NCBI GenBank assembly: GCA_019638285.1
Contig: JAHBUB010000030.1
Coordinates: 1-47,795, forward strand
DNA length: 47,795 nt
Origin: Cyclobacteriaceae bacterium
GTDB lineage: Bacteria; Bacteroidota; Bacteroidia; Cytophagales; Cyclobacteriaceae
Reading direction: 5' to 3'
The notes under the pieces are model-generated. The model saw only the letters and a list, made by a program, of their open reading frames with translations. It was not told where the DNA came from and did no database searches. Shown here in pieces: positions 1-7,820 of the stretch; position 1 is the stretch's first letter; each line of letters opens with the position of its first letter. The position numbers and the translations under genes were made by a program.

Positions 1-141
1 TAATTGATTTAGAAAAAGGGACTCAGCGGTTACTGTATAGGTGGCTATAAAGATACCCATAAAAAATCCTGTACTCAGCATAAGAAGAACCTGCTGTTGT
101 TCTTCCGGCTTTATGTTCAACATAGTAAGTACAGACTTCAT
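1..141 (-). CDS. N-terminus of a membrane transporter-like protein (partial, runs off left edge)
   Basis: The minus strand is open from an ATG at 141 to the window edge, giving 47 codons without a stop. The peptide has a short polar N-terminus (MKSVLTMLNIKPEEQQQ) followed by a hydrophobic stretch with glycines and small residues (VLLMLSTGFFMGIFIATYTV), which reads as the first membrane span of a polytopic protein. In Bacteroidota this kind of start resembles MFS or ADP/ATP-carrier-like proteins that often carry a C-terminal cyclic-nucleotide-binding domain. That family call is from memory of such N-termini and is weak. An AAGAAGG tract abuts the first ATG, and an internal ATG at 123 is an alternative start. 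The rest of the gene lies outside the window, so function cannot be judged. Confidence 0.55.
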   Translation of the reverse strand, partial: MKSVLTMLNIKPEEQQQVLLMLSTGFFMGIFIATYTVTAESLFLNQL

Positions 142-246
142 CCTTCTTTTCGATTTCTTTGGCTACCGTTGATGGTTATAAACCCTGGTAGAAGGTTTGC
201 CCATCAGCATGCAATCTGAAAATTAAAACATATGAATCAAAAAAAG

Positions 247-271
247 AAAAACCGGCAATTCACCGGTTTTT
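247..271 (-). terminator. Intrinsic terminator after the OmpH-family gene
   Basis: A 9-bp perfect stem (AAAAACCGG at 247-255 and CCGGTTTTT at 263-271) encloses a 7-base loop. Read on the minus strand it lies about 30 bases past the OmpH-family stop and is followed by a T-rich run. It separates that gene from the next minus-strand gene starting at 141. The plus strand also has a T run, so it could work in both directions. Confidence 0.8.
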
Positions 272-299
272 TTTAATACTTATAAATCTAAATCCTACC

Positions 300-923
300 T
301 TATTTCACTTTTGTGGAGTCGCTCGTCTGGGCTTTTTCATTTTTATACCCCTCGTTTAGGCCTACAATCACATCTTTAGTAATATCAATGGCATCACCTG
401 CATACAACAAGTCGCTCGTCAAATCAAACTTTAGAACCGCATGAATCCCGTTGTTGGCACCATATTCTTTTAAGTAGGCTGTAATTCGATCATACAATTC
501 CTTATTGAATTTATTCTCTTCCACGGCCATCTCCTGCGAAAGCCTGTCCTGATAAACCCTTAAGTTCTGTTGTTTCTTTGTCAAATCCTCTTCCAGCGCC
601 CTAGCCTGTCCTATCGTTAAATTAGCAGCCGTATTCTGATAAGAAGCAATCTCTCTCTGTAGCCCTTGTGCACGAGTATTCAAATCTGCATCTAACTTCT
701 TGCCCTTGGCCTCTAGTTTTTCGCGATTTATCTTATAGTATTCATAATGTGTCAAAACAGAATCTGCATTGATGTAAGCTATTCTTAAATCACCTTGCAC
801 GCCTGTAGCTCCACTAAGAGTAGCGGTAGATGAGGATGGGGTACCGCTTCGAAAATGGAGATAATAAAGAATGGCCACTGCCACTGCCAACACAATATTT
901 ATGATAATCGAGACTTGCTTCAT
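300..923 (-). CDS. OmpH/Skp-family periplasmic chaperone
   Basis: The 207-residue protein has an N-terminal hydrophobic segment (about residues 4-24) acting as a signal or membrane anchor, then a Ser/Thr-rich linker. From about residue 46 comes the OmpH signature: a beta strand (LRIAYINADSVL) followed by a long charged helical hairpin rich in Glu, Lys and Gln (about 65-145), and a C-terminal YLKEYGANNGIHAVLKFD stretch typical of the Skp body. Skp-type trimers hold unfolded outer-membrane proteins in the periplasm. At 207 residues it is longer than the usual 160-180, because of the anchor and linker. It is transcribed alone, with a terminator 30 bases downstream and a TAnnTTTG box upstream. 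The family is secure; whether it is the main Skp or one of several paralogues cannot be told here. Confidence 0.85.
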   Translation of the reverse strand: MKQVSIIINIVLAVAVAILYYLHFRSGTPSSSTATLSGATGVQGDLRIAYINADSVLTHYEYYKINREKLEAKGKKLDADLNTRAQGLQREIASYQNTAANLTIGQARALEEDLTKKQQNLRVYQDRLSQEMAVEENKFNKELYDRITAYLKEYGANNGIHAVLKFDLTSDLLYAGDAIDITKDVIVGLNEGYKNEKAQTSDSTKVK

Positions 924-946
924 GTTTATTCTTAAAGTTAAGGGCG

Positions 947-954
947 CAAATATA
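947..954 (-). promoter_or_regulatory. Bacteroidota -7 box upstream of the OmpH-family gene
   Basis: The minus strand reads TATATTTG followed by CG, an exact match to the Bacteroidota -7 consensus TAnnTTTG, 23 bases before the start codon. A possible -33 element (ATTG, plus-strand 978-981) is 23 bases away, slightly longer than the usual 19-21, so the -33 half is uncertain. Confidence 0.6.
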
Positions 955-1114
955 GAAGACTATACGCGATATTGAAGCAATCTGAAGTCCGGATTTCAGC
1001 AATAAAGAACCATTTTCCATGAATTAAATGAGTGCACAATGCCAAATAATTCAAATCATTCAACTTGACATTGTGAATTTAAAATGAGTCTTTGCCAACG
1101 AAAACCACTTTTCC

Positions 1115-2488
1115 ATGATGACGAAAGCGCATAATCTCACCCTACTCCTATTCCTAATCACCCTTGTTCATTGTACTGCTCAGAAAATGAAAAAAGAGGA
1201 GATCGCTGTAGATTCACAGATTTCAGAAATGATAAAACAAGTATCTGAAGACAGTATTAAGAGTTATGTAGAACACATGGTAAGTTTTGAAACAAGGCAT
1301 GCACTAAGTGATACCTTAAGTGATGTGAGGGGAATTGGTGCTGCTAGAAGGTGGGTAGCCTCAAAGTTTCTTCAATTTCGCCAAAAATCCAATGCAAACA
1401 TGACCGTTGAACTGGACCCCTTTGTAGTTAAAGGTGGAGCTCCAAGGGTACCCTATACTGTTACCATGAAGAACGTAGTGGCCACATTGAAGGGATCAGA
1501 TCCAAACGATGGCAGGGTAATCTTAATAAGTGGTCACCTTGATTCAAGAAATAGCGACATTTTAGATAGTGTTAATACTGCTCCGGGAGCTAATGATGAT
1601 GCCTCGGGGGTTGCCGTGGTGATTGAGTTGGCAAGAGTTCTGTCGCAGTATCATTTTCCCTGTACTCTAATTTTTATTGCGGTACAAGGAGAAGAACAAG
1701 GGCTTTTGGGAGCAAGACACATGGCGGAGAGAATGAGAAAGGAGAAGATCAATCTTATCGCCATGTTGAACAATGACATCGTGGGCAATTCCAGAGCCAG
1801 CGAAACCAATGATAAGAACGATAAGACCATTCGCATATTCAGCGAAATGATACCTGCAGTTGAAAGTGAATTGGATACCAAAAATCGGAGTGCAATGAAA
1901 TCGGAAAATGATAGCCCCTCGAGGCAACTGGCGAGGTATATTAAGGAGGTTGGAGAATCATATCACTTCGGTTTTTCCGCAACCCTAAACATGAGGCCAG
2001 ACCGCTTCCTGCGCGGTGGAGACCATACACCATTTCTTCAAAATGGGTTTATTGCAGTAAGATTTACAGAATTTAATGAGAATTACAACCATCAGCATCA
2101 AACCCTTCGCAATGAACAAGGTGTTGAATATGGTGATAAATTGAAGTTTATGGATTTTGGCTATGCAGCTAATGTGGCTAAAATGAACCTTGCCACCATG
2201 GCATCATTAGCTAAGGCCCCTTCCCCTCCAAAAGAAGTGAGCATGCAGGTGAACCTCAGCAATATCACCAATCTTTGGTGGGAAGAACCAATAACTGGCC
2301 CTAAGCCAAAGGGCTATAACGTGCTAATGAGAGAAACTTATCAACCTTTTTGGGAAAAGAAGATCTACGTTGAAGAAACAAAAATAGAACTCCCCTACTC
2401 TAAAGACAATTACTTTTTTGCTGTACAAGCAGTGGGTGAAAATGGACACTTAAGTCAGATTGTAATCCCAATACCAAAACGAAAATGA
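1115..2488 (+). CDS. Secreted M28-family zinc peptidase with C-terminal FN3-like domain
   Basis: A 457-residue protein (or 456 from the second ATG at 1118) with a signal sequence ending in LVHCTAQK, possibly but not convincingly a lipobox. The M28 aminopeptidase core shows the metal ligands in order: GHLDSR (His), GANDDASG (bridging Asp), GEEQGLLG (catalytic Glu and ligand Glu), NNDIVGNS (Asp) and NHQHQT (His). It should be an exported di-zinc exopeptidase cleaving N-terminal residues from peptides. The last ~85 residues form a fibronectin-III-like beta domain (TNLWWEEP, KGYNVLMRET, NYFFAVQAVGENG), common on secreted Bacteroidota peptidases. The stop codon abuts that of the convergent gene at 2489. 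Substrate preference cannot be read from sequence. Confidence 0.92.
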   Translation: MMTKAHNLTLLLFLITLVHCTAQKMKKEEIAVDSQISEMIKQVSEDSIKSYVEHMVSFETRHALSDTLSDVRGIGAARRWVASKFLQFRQKSNANMTVELDPFVVKGGAPRVPYTVTMKNVVATLKGSDPNDGRVILISGHLDSRNSDILDSVNTAPGANDDASGVAVVIELARVLSQYHFPCTLIFIAVQGEEQGLLGARHMAERMRKEKINLIAMLNNDIVGNSRASETNDKNDKTIRIFSEMIPAVESELDTKNRSAMKSENDSPSRQLARYIKEVGESYHFGFSATLNMRPDRFLRGGDHTPFLQNGFIAVRFTEFNENYNHQHQTLRNEQGVEYGDKLKFMDFGYAANVAKMNLATMASLAKAPSPPKEVSMQVNLSNITNLWWEEPITGPKPKGYNVLMRETYQPFWEKKIYVEETKIELPYSKDNYFFAVQAVGENGHLSQIVIPIPKRK

Positions 2489-3001
2489 TCATTTTTTAAA
2501 CCATTCCGCATACATAGGATAGTTTTTAGCTGTTCGATCAATCACTGCCATCATATCAGTGCTAATGTCTTTGACCTTTCGGGCAGGCATGCCTGCATAG
2601 ATAGATCCAGGCTCTACTCGAGTGCCTGAGAGCACCACTGCGCCTGCAGCAACTACAGACCCATTCCCAATTACAGCATCATCCATAATAATAGCCCCCA
2701 TACCTACCAATACGTTATCTTCTATTGTACACCCATGAACTACGGCAGTGTGCCCCACAGACACATTATTGCCAATTACCGTTTTGGATCTTTCATACGT
2801 ACAATGAACGATTGCACCGTCCTGAATATTTGTGTTGTTCCCGATAGTTATTGTGTTCACATCCCCTCTTACCACCGCATTGAACCAAATGGTGCAATTG
2901 TCGCCCATGGTCACATCTCCTACCACCACAGCATTTTCGGCCAAAAAACAATTATCTCCCATTTTAGGTGTAAATCCACGTACTGATTTAATAATGGCCA
3001 T
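2489..3001 (-). CDS. Gamma-carbonic anhydrase family protein (left-handed beta-helix)
   Basis: A 170-residue hexapeptide-repeat protein with isoleucine/valine-led turns throughout (GDNCTIWFNAVVRGD, IGNNTNIQDGAIVH, GHTAVVHGC, GMGAIIMDD). Three histidines at 66, 84 and 89 sit at the zinc-ligand positions of the gamma-carbonic anhydrase/YrdA/PaaY group, and the RGD motif with Arg45 and Asp47 is present. Members bind Zn or Fe as trimers in the cytoplasm. Some hydrate CO2 and others act as CoA-thioesterase partners, so the enzymatic role is unproven. The gene has a good -33/-7 promoter of its own and faces the M28 peptidase tail to tail with no intergenic base. Confidence 0.9.
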   Translation of the reverse strand: MAIIKSVRGFTPKMGDNCFLAENAVVVGDVTMGDNCTIWFNAVVRGDVNTITIGNNTNIQDGAIVHCTYERSKTVIGNNVSVGHTAVVHGCTIEDNVLVGMGAIIMDDAVIGNGSVVAAGAVVLSGTRVEPGSIYAGMPARKVKDISTDMMAVIDRTAKNYPMYAEWFKK

Positions 3002-3018
3002 TTTTCAAGAATTTGAGG

Positions 3019-3051
3019 CAAAAATACGATATGCAGGGAATTCTGATCAAA
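3019..3051 (-). promoter_or_regulatory. -33/-7 promoter of the gamma-carbonic anhydrase gene
   Basis: On the minus strand TTTG (3051-3048), a 21-base spacer and TATTTTTG (3026-3019) match both halves of the Bacteroidota housekeeping promoter (TTTG, 19-21 bases, TAnnTTTG). It lies 18 bases upstream of the ATG at 3001. This is the best two-part promoter seen in the window. Confidence 0.72.
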
Positions 3052-3112
3052 AAATGCCGTTTTATACACAGTAAGCACATGACAAGATGTCACTTTAAAT
3101 GAGTAAAAACAT

Positions 3113-3120
3113 TAAATTTG
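3113..3120 (+). promoter_or_regulatory. -7 box of the miaB operon
   Basis: TAAATTTG followed by CACC is an exact TAnnTTTG match 18 bases before the ATG at 3139. It includes the TTG at 3118 that could be mistaken for a start codon; transcription would begin downstream of that TTG. No clear -33 TTTG is seen at the expected distance. Confidence 0.65.
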
Positions 3121-3138
3121 CACCTTGAAATAAGAAGT

Positions 3139-4593
3139 ATGAAGGAATTGATACAGGATATAGATTTGATTGACCCTGCAGAAGTGGAGCGCAATGGGGT
3201 AAAGGTATCGCCAAATGCAAACTCTGGCCAAAACAGAAAGCTATACATAGAAAGCTACGGATGCCAGATGAATTTTTCAGATAGTGAAATAGTGGCCTCC
3301 ATCCTTGCGAAAGAAGGCTATGATACTACTTCGGATATAGAACAGGCTGATCTCATTTTTATAAATACTTGCTCCATACGGGAAAAAGCAGAGCAAACCA
3401 TAAGGCATCGACTGAAGCACATCAACGGTTTTAAAAAGCGCAAGCCAGGCTTGTTGGTAGGCGTGTTGGGGTGTATGGCCGAACGATTGAAAACAAACTT
3501 GCTGGAAGAAGAGAAAATTGTAGACCTCGTGGCCGGCCCAGACGCCTATCGCGACTTACCAAAACTGATTAATCAGGTTGACGATGGCCAGAAAGCGGTG
3601 AACACATTCTTGTCCAGAGAAGAAACCTACGCAGATATTAGCCCCGTTCGACTTAACTCAAATGGGGTTACGGCATTCGTCTCCATCATGCGTGGCTGCG
3701 ATAACATGTGCACATTCTGTGTTGTTCCTTTTACCCGAGGAAGGGAGCGCAGTCGAGACCCACACTCTATTATGGCTGAGACGCAGGCATTATTTGACCA
3801 GGGCTTTAGGGAGGTTACTCTACTGGGGCAAAATGTAGACAGCTATAAATGGAGTGAAAAAGAAAATAACAAAGCAAGAATTGAAAAAAGTGGTGCAGAG
3901 GGGATCATTAACTTTGCACACCTCCTTGAAATGGTGGCAAAGATTCATCCTGATCTACGAATACGCTTTTCAACTTCACATCCAAAGGACATTACCGATG
4001 AAGTGTTACACACAATGGCCAGGCATGAAAACATTTGTAAAAACATACACCTTCCAGTTCAGAGTGGCAACAGCCGCATACTTGAGCTAATGAACAGAGG
4101 CTATACCAGGGAATGGTACCTCAAAAGAATTAACAAAATAAGAGAGATACTTGGTAAGGACTGCGGTATATCTTCCGATATGATTATTGGATTCTGTTCC
4201 GAGACTGAAGAAGAGCATCAGGATACACTTAGCCTTATGGACATCGTGGAGTTTGACTTTGCCTATATGTTCTATTACTCAGAGCGCCCCGGAACACTTG
4301 CAGCAAAAAAATTAACAGATGATGTTCCGTTGGAGGTGAAAAAGAGAAGACTGGAGGAAATTATTCGAAAGCAGAGACTGCACGCTGAAAAAAGTAACAA
4401 GTCAGATGTAGGCAAAGTGTTCAGAATATTAATTGAAGGGACCTCTAAAAAATCTGAGCAATACTTACAGGGACGCAGCTCAAACAATAAAGTGGCAGTG
4501 TTCGAAGCACAAAACAAAAACAAAGGTGAGTATGTAAATGTTTTAATCACCGAGTGTACAGGTGGAACATTATTGGGAAAGATAGTAGCGTAA
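3139..4593 (+). CDS. miaB: tRNA-2-methylthio-N6-dimethylallyladenosine synthase MiaB
   Basis: From ATG 3139 the protein is 484 residues. The N-terminal UPF0004 domain holds cluster-binding cysteines in [20 protein letters not shown] and LGCMAERLK. The radical-SAM centre is [15 protein letters not shown], with Cys187, Cys191 and Cys194 in CxxxCxxC spacing. A C-terminal TRAM domain (about 415-484) follows. MiaB uses two [4Fe-4S] clusters and SAM to add a methylthio group to i6A37 of tRNAs reading UNN codons. A reading frame extends upstream to a TTG at 3118, but that TTG is inside the -7 box, so ATG 3139 is preferred. The next gene begins 9 bases after the stop, making miaB the first gene of a five-gene unit. 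Confidence 0.96.
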   Translation: MKELIQDIDLIDPAEVERNGVKVSPNANSGQNRKLYIESYGCQMNFSDSEIVASILAKEGYDTTSDIEQADLIFINTCSIREKAEQTIRHRLKHINGFKKRKPGLLVGVLGCMAERLKTNLLEEEKIVDLVAGPDAYRDLPKLINQVDDGQKAVNTFLSREETYADISPVRLNSNGVTAFVSIMRGCDNMCTFCVVPFTRGRERSRDPHSIMAETQALFDQGFREVTLLGQNVDSYKWSEKENNKARIEKSGAEGIINFAHLLEMVAKIHPDLRIRFSTSHPKDITDEVLHTMARHENICKNIHLPVQSGNSRILELMNRGYTREWYLKRINKIREILGKDCGISSDMIIGFCSETEEEHQDTLSLMDIVEFDFAYMFYYSERPGTLAAKKLTDDVPLEVKKRRLEEIIRKQRLHAEKSNKSDVGKVFRILIEGTSKKSEQYLQGRSSNNKVAVFEAQNKNKGEYVNVLITECTGGTLLGKIVA

Positions 4594-4602
4594 GAAAGAA
4601 TT

Positions 4603-5844
4603 ATGACGATTAAAGATTCAGAAATACAAAGTATAAAACAACGGTTTGGAATTATCGGCCACTCGACATTATTAAATAATGCAGTGCGCGTGGCCATGCA
4701 GGTGGCCCCTACTGATATGTCCGTACTAATTACAGGTGAAAGCGGTAGCGGGAAGGAATCATTTTCTAAAATCATTCATCACTTAAGTCCGAAGAAACAT
4801 GGGCAATTTATTGCCGTTAACTGCGGGTCCATTCCAGAGGGTACCATTGACTCCGAGCTCTTTGGTCACGAAAGAGGTTCATTTACCGGGGCGCATGAAG
4901 CTAGAAAAGGGTATTTTGAAGTAACCAATGGAGGAACAATTTTTTTAGATGAGATTGGAGAAATGCCATTGGGAACTCAGGCAAGACTGCTAAGGGTATT
5001 GGAAAACGGTGAGTTTATCAAAGTAGGTTCTTCCAAAGTGCAGAAAACAGATGTACGTGTGGTGGCTGCTACCAATATTAATTTAATGAAGAATGTAGAG
5101 GATGGGAAATTTCGTGAAGACCTATACTATCGACTCAGTACGGTCCCCATCTATGTGCCTCCTCTTCGCGAGCGAGGTGATGACATTGAGCTTTTATTTA
5201 GAAAGTTTGCATCTGATTTTGCTGAAAAATATAAAGTAAAGCCCATTACGCTTACTGATGACGCAAAGAACTTGCTGCTTAAATACCGTTTTCCCGGAAA
5301 CATCCGGCAATTAAAAAATCTGGTAGAGCAAATATCAGTGCTCTCTCCTGAAGTCAAAGAAATTGACTACATACAACTTCAGAAATACCTACCGAAAGAT
5401 TCTATGTTGCCTACACTTTATAAAATGGAGGGCACCGAAAATATATCAGAGAGAGATATTCTCTACAAGGTATTATTCGAAATGAGGAAAGACGTCAATG
5501 ATCTCAAGAAGTTGGTACTCGAAAATGCAGTCAATCCAACCGATGCCGCGCAAATAGTAAAGGAAAATGCCGAACTGTTTGATGGTATCGAAGACGAGAT
5601 AAAACCCACCCTGGACTCCATAAGGGTGCTAAAACCCAACAACGCTCCTATTGAAGAAGATGAAGTACAAGACATCAGCCATGTAACCGAAGATGATTCA
5701 TTGTCTATTGAAAAGAAAGAAAAGGAGTTGATCGTAAAGGCACTTCGGAAGAATAACAACAAAAGAAAATACGCGGCACAGGATTTAGGGATATCCGAGC
5801 GAACACTCTATCGCAAAATTAAACAGTACGAACTTGAAGGATAA
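4603..5844 (+). CDS. Sigma-54-dependent transcriptional activator without a sensor domain
   Basis: The 413-residue protein begins almost directly with the AAA+ sigma-54 interaction domain: Walker A GESGSGKE at 45-52, the GSFTGA loop (a GAFTGA variant) at 92-97, Walker B TIFLDEIGEM, and the sensor/arginine region RLLRVLENGEF to DVRVVAATN. After a variable acidic linker (about 270-365) comes a Fis-type helix-turn-helix at the C-terminus (KRKYAAQDLGISERTLYRKI). Such proteins remodel RpoN-holoenzyme at -12/-24 promoters. There is no receiver, PAS or GAF domain, so activity is probably set by abundance or by a partner protein. It lies between miaB and lptE, an order I recognise from many Bacteroidota. 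The lptE reading frame starts inside its last codons. Confidence 0.93.
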   Translation: MTIKDSEIQSIKQRFGIIGHSTLLNNAVRVAMQVAPTDMSVLITGESGSGKESFSKIIHHLSPKKHGQFIAVNCGSIPEGTIDSELFGHERGSFTGAHEARKGYFEVTNGGTIFLDEIGEMPLGTQARLLRVLENGEFIKVGSSKVQKTDVRVVAATNINLMKNVEDGKFREDLYYRLSTVPIYVPPLRERGDDIELLFRKFASDFAEKYKVKPITLTDDAKNLLLKYRFPGNIRQLKNLVEQISVLSPEVKEIDYIQLQKYLPKDSMLPTLYKMEGTENISERDILYKVLFEMRKDVNDLKKLVLENAVNPTDAAQIVKENAELFDGIEDEIKPTLDSIRVLKPNNAPIEEDEVQDISHVTEDDSLSIEKKEKELIVKALRKNNNKRKYAAQDLGISERTLYRKIKQYELEG

Positions 5845-6373
5845 TAAGAATAAGGGTAAAGTGCAGCGGAGTCTCTTAACATTATGCCTGCTCTCAATTA
5901 TCTGGGGGTGTGGGGTTTACTCCTTTACAGGGGCGTCTACCGCTGCAAAGACCATAGTGGTGGCAGATTTTTTCAATAATACTGACCTCGCTCCTGCCAA
6001 CCTGGCCCAAACTTTTACAAACGATCTCAAAGACTTTTATCAACGCAACTCCAGCCTGAGCGTGGTGCAAGAGAATGGCCAACTCAGAATTGAAGGAACC
6101 ATAATAGAGTATGCCATTCGACCGATGGCGCCCGTCTCATCCGGGAATATGCAACAAGTGGACGTGGCGGCACTGACTCGCTTAACCATTGCTGTGAAGG
6201 CGAGTTACGAAGACTCCCTGGAACCCAAAAACAGTTTCAAAGACAAGACTTTTTCATTTTATGCAGATTTCCCCAACACACAAGATATCACGAGTGTGCA
6301 AGAGCAATTGGAGAAAACCATTTTTAACCAAATCCTGCTCGACATTTTCAACGCCACTGTAGCCAATTGGTAA
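5834..6373 (+). CDS. lptE: LPS-assembly lipoprotein LptE
   Basis: The frame opens with TTG at 5834, overlapping the upstream gene by 11 bases; a GTG at 5861 is an alternative start. The protein has a lipoprotein signal ending in IIWGCGVYSFTG, where the cysteine would be lipidated, then about 150 residues of mixed alpha/beta sequence (TIVVADFFNNTDLAPANL, LRIEGTIIEYAIRPMAP, NQILLDIFNATVANW). These match the Bacteroidota LptE family. LptE plugs the LptD barrel in the outer membrane and takes part in the last step of LPS export. Family assignment rests on the CGVYSFTG start and on gene order; both are typical. Confidence 0.88.
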   Translation: MKDNKNKGKVQRSLLTLCLLSIIWGCGVYSFTGASTAAKTIVVADFFNNTDLAPANLAQTFTNDLKDFYQRNSSLSVVQENGQLRIEGTIIEYAIRPMAPVSSGNMQQVDVAALTRLTIAVKASYEDSLEPKNSFKDKTFSFYADFPNTQDITSVQEQLEKTIFNQILLDIFNATVANW

Positions 6374-6392
6374 TTTTCATAGGTTGTGATTA

Positions 6393-6413
6393 ACTTCAAC
6401 TATTGGTTGAAGT
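6393..6413 (+). other. Hairpin between lptE and the helical-repeat gene
   Basis: ACTTCAAC (6393-6400) and GTTGAAGT (6406-6413) form a perfect 8-bp stem with a 5-base loop. No T run follows, so it is unlikely to be a strong terminator. It could be a processing or stability element inside the operon, or a partial attenuator. Confidence 0.5.
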
Positions 6414-6473
6414 ATCAAATTCCATTACCTTTACCTTCACTTCATTGTAACAATTTTGAAAAAAAGTAAATTC

Positions 6474-7412
6474 ATGTTCCTGCTGGTGAACAGCAACTCT
6501 CTTTCTTCTGATGAGACCAGAGCATTGGAATTACTTCTAAATGAATTTCCATATTCTCAGGTTATCCACAACCTGGTAGCGCGTGGGTATCACCTCAACG
6601 ATTTACCAGAAAAGCAATCCAAACTGAACAAAGCAGCAGTCTATGCAACCGATCGCACTGTATTAAAGTCGATCATTATCGACCCAGCATTTGAAAGGGA
6701 ATCTATTGAAAACAGAGAGCCTCTACATTCCTCCATCACGGATGAAAAGGTGGTAGGGACAGCAAAACCTAAGAATGATGGTGCGGTCACTGAATCCATC
6801 AAACCCATAGAAAAGACTGAAGAGAAGAAGGATACCAGCAAGAAATCGGATGTAGCGCTCTATCCTGAGCAAGTGATTACTGATAAGGAAGAGTTTACCC
6901 CATCAAAACTAAACGGTGATGAATTATTAGATGAACTATTTCAGGATTTAGAAAGATTAAAGAAACTAAAACATGGATTTGAAGTGGCTTCTGCCAATTT
7001 TGATGGTGTTCCACCCCCTGAGCAAGCGGTGATTAAGAAAAAAGAGGAGTCAAAAGAAACTGAAAAACCTGCACCCGCAGGTAAGAGTATTATAGCAGAA
7101 ATTAAGAGCACCAAAAAGAAAATAAAGCCAAGTGACCCTAAGCAACAAGAGCAATTGGATATCATCGACAAGTTTATAAAGTCCAATCCAAGCATTAGAA
7201 AGAGGAAAACAGGCGTTACAGAAACTGTAACTGCTGATTTAGCAGAAAGTAACAGCGTTTTTACCGACAACATCGTGTCAGAAACCCTTGTTGAAATACT
7301 GATCAAGCAGGGAAAAAAAGAGAAAGCTGTGGATGTTCTTAGAAAGCTGATTTGGAAGTTTCCACAAAAAAAGGCTTACTTTGCGGCTCAAATTGAAGAA
7401 TTGACAAACTAA
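6474..7412 (+). CDS. Helical-repeat (TPR-like) protein of the lptE-secG operon
   Basis: From ATG 6474 the protein is 312 residues; the frame is open to a TTG at 6456, which adds six residues. The N-terminus (about 70 residues) is helical, with NEFPYSQVIHNLVARGY resembling a TPR helix pair. The middle is long, charged and low in complexity (Lys/Glu/Pro-rich, about 75-255), likely disordered. The C-terminal 45 residues (VSETLVEILIKQGKKEKAVD and on) form a TPR-like hairpin. No signal peptide is evident, so it is probably cytoplasmic. Proteins of this shape occur between lptE and secG in other Bacteroidota. Its function is unknown to me; a scaffolding role is only a guess. secG starts three bases after its stop. 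Confidence 0.8.
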   Translation: MFLLVNSNSLSSDETRALELLLNEFPYSQVIHNLVARGYHLNDLPEKQSKLNKAAVYATDRTVLKSIIIDPAFERESIENREPLHSSITDEKVVGTAKPKNDGAVTESIKPIEKTEEKKDTSKKSDVALYPEQVITDKEEFTPSKLNGDELLDELFQDLERLKKLKHGFEVASANFDGVPPPEQAVIKKKEESKETEKPAPAGKSIIAEIKSTKKKIKPSDPKQQEQLDIIDKFIKSNPSIRKRKTGVTETVTADLAESNSVFTDNIVSETLVEILIKQGKKEKAVDVLRKLIWKFPQKKAYFAAQIEELTN

Positions 7413-7415
7413 GCC

Positions 7416-7754
7416 ATGTATACGTTATTTATAAGTCTGGTACTCGTTTCAGCCATACTCCTTGTTTTGGTAATACTCGCCCAAAATTCTAAAGGAGGAG
7501 GATTATCCAGCCAATTTGGAGGCTCGGGTGCTAGTAATCTCATTGGAGTAAAGAAAACAGGTGATCTTTTGGAGCGCCTTACTTGGGGATTTGCCATTGC
7601 CATTATGGCATTTTCTTTGGCGACTAACTTCACTACACCAAATACATTTAACCAATCTGATGATATATTGAACCGTGCTAAAGAGCAACAAACTGCTCCA
7701 GGGCTTGATTTGAATAGGATTACCCCTGCTGCACCTGCAGATAGCACTAAATAA
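7416..7754 (+). CDS. secG: Preprotein translocase subunit SecG
   Basis: The 112-residue protein has the SecG plan: a first membrane helix (about 3-22), the cytoplasmic loop QNSKGGGLSSQFGGSG with its conserved glycines, then a second helix (WGFAIAIMAFSLATNF) and a short polar tail. SecG associates with SecYE and stimulates SecA-driven export. It is the last gene of the miaB operon and is followed after 30 bases by a hairpin terminator. Confidence 0.93.
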   Translation: MYTLFISLVLVSAILLVLVILAQNSKGGGLSSQFGGSGASNLIGVKKTGDLLERLTWGFAIAIMAFSLATNFTTPNTFNQSDDILNRAKEQQTAPGLDLNRITPAAPADSTK

Positions 7755-7784
7755 TAGACCCGATCATTCAGTAATTATTTATTG

Positions 7785-7808
7785 AAAAGTCCATACTTAT
7801 GGGCTTTT
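7785..7808 (+). terminator. Bidirectional terminator between secG and the gene at 7821
   Basis: AAAAGTCC (7785-7792) pairs with GGGCTTTT (7801-7808) with one G-T pair and an 8-base loop, followed by T and CAAT. The flanking ATTG/CAAT bases extend the pairing. Runs of A before and T after suit termination of the convergent genes on both sides. Confidence 0.75.
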
Positions 7809-7820
7809 TCAATTTAACAT

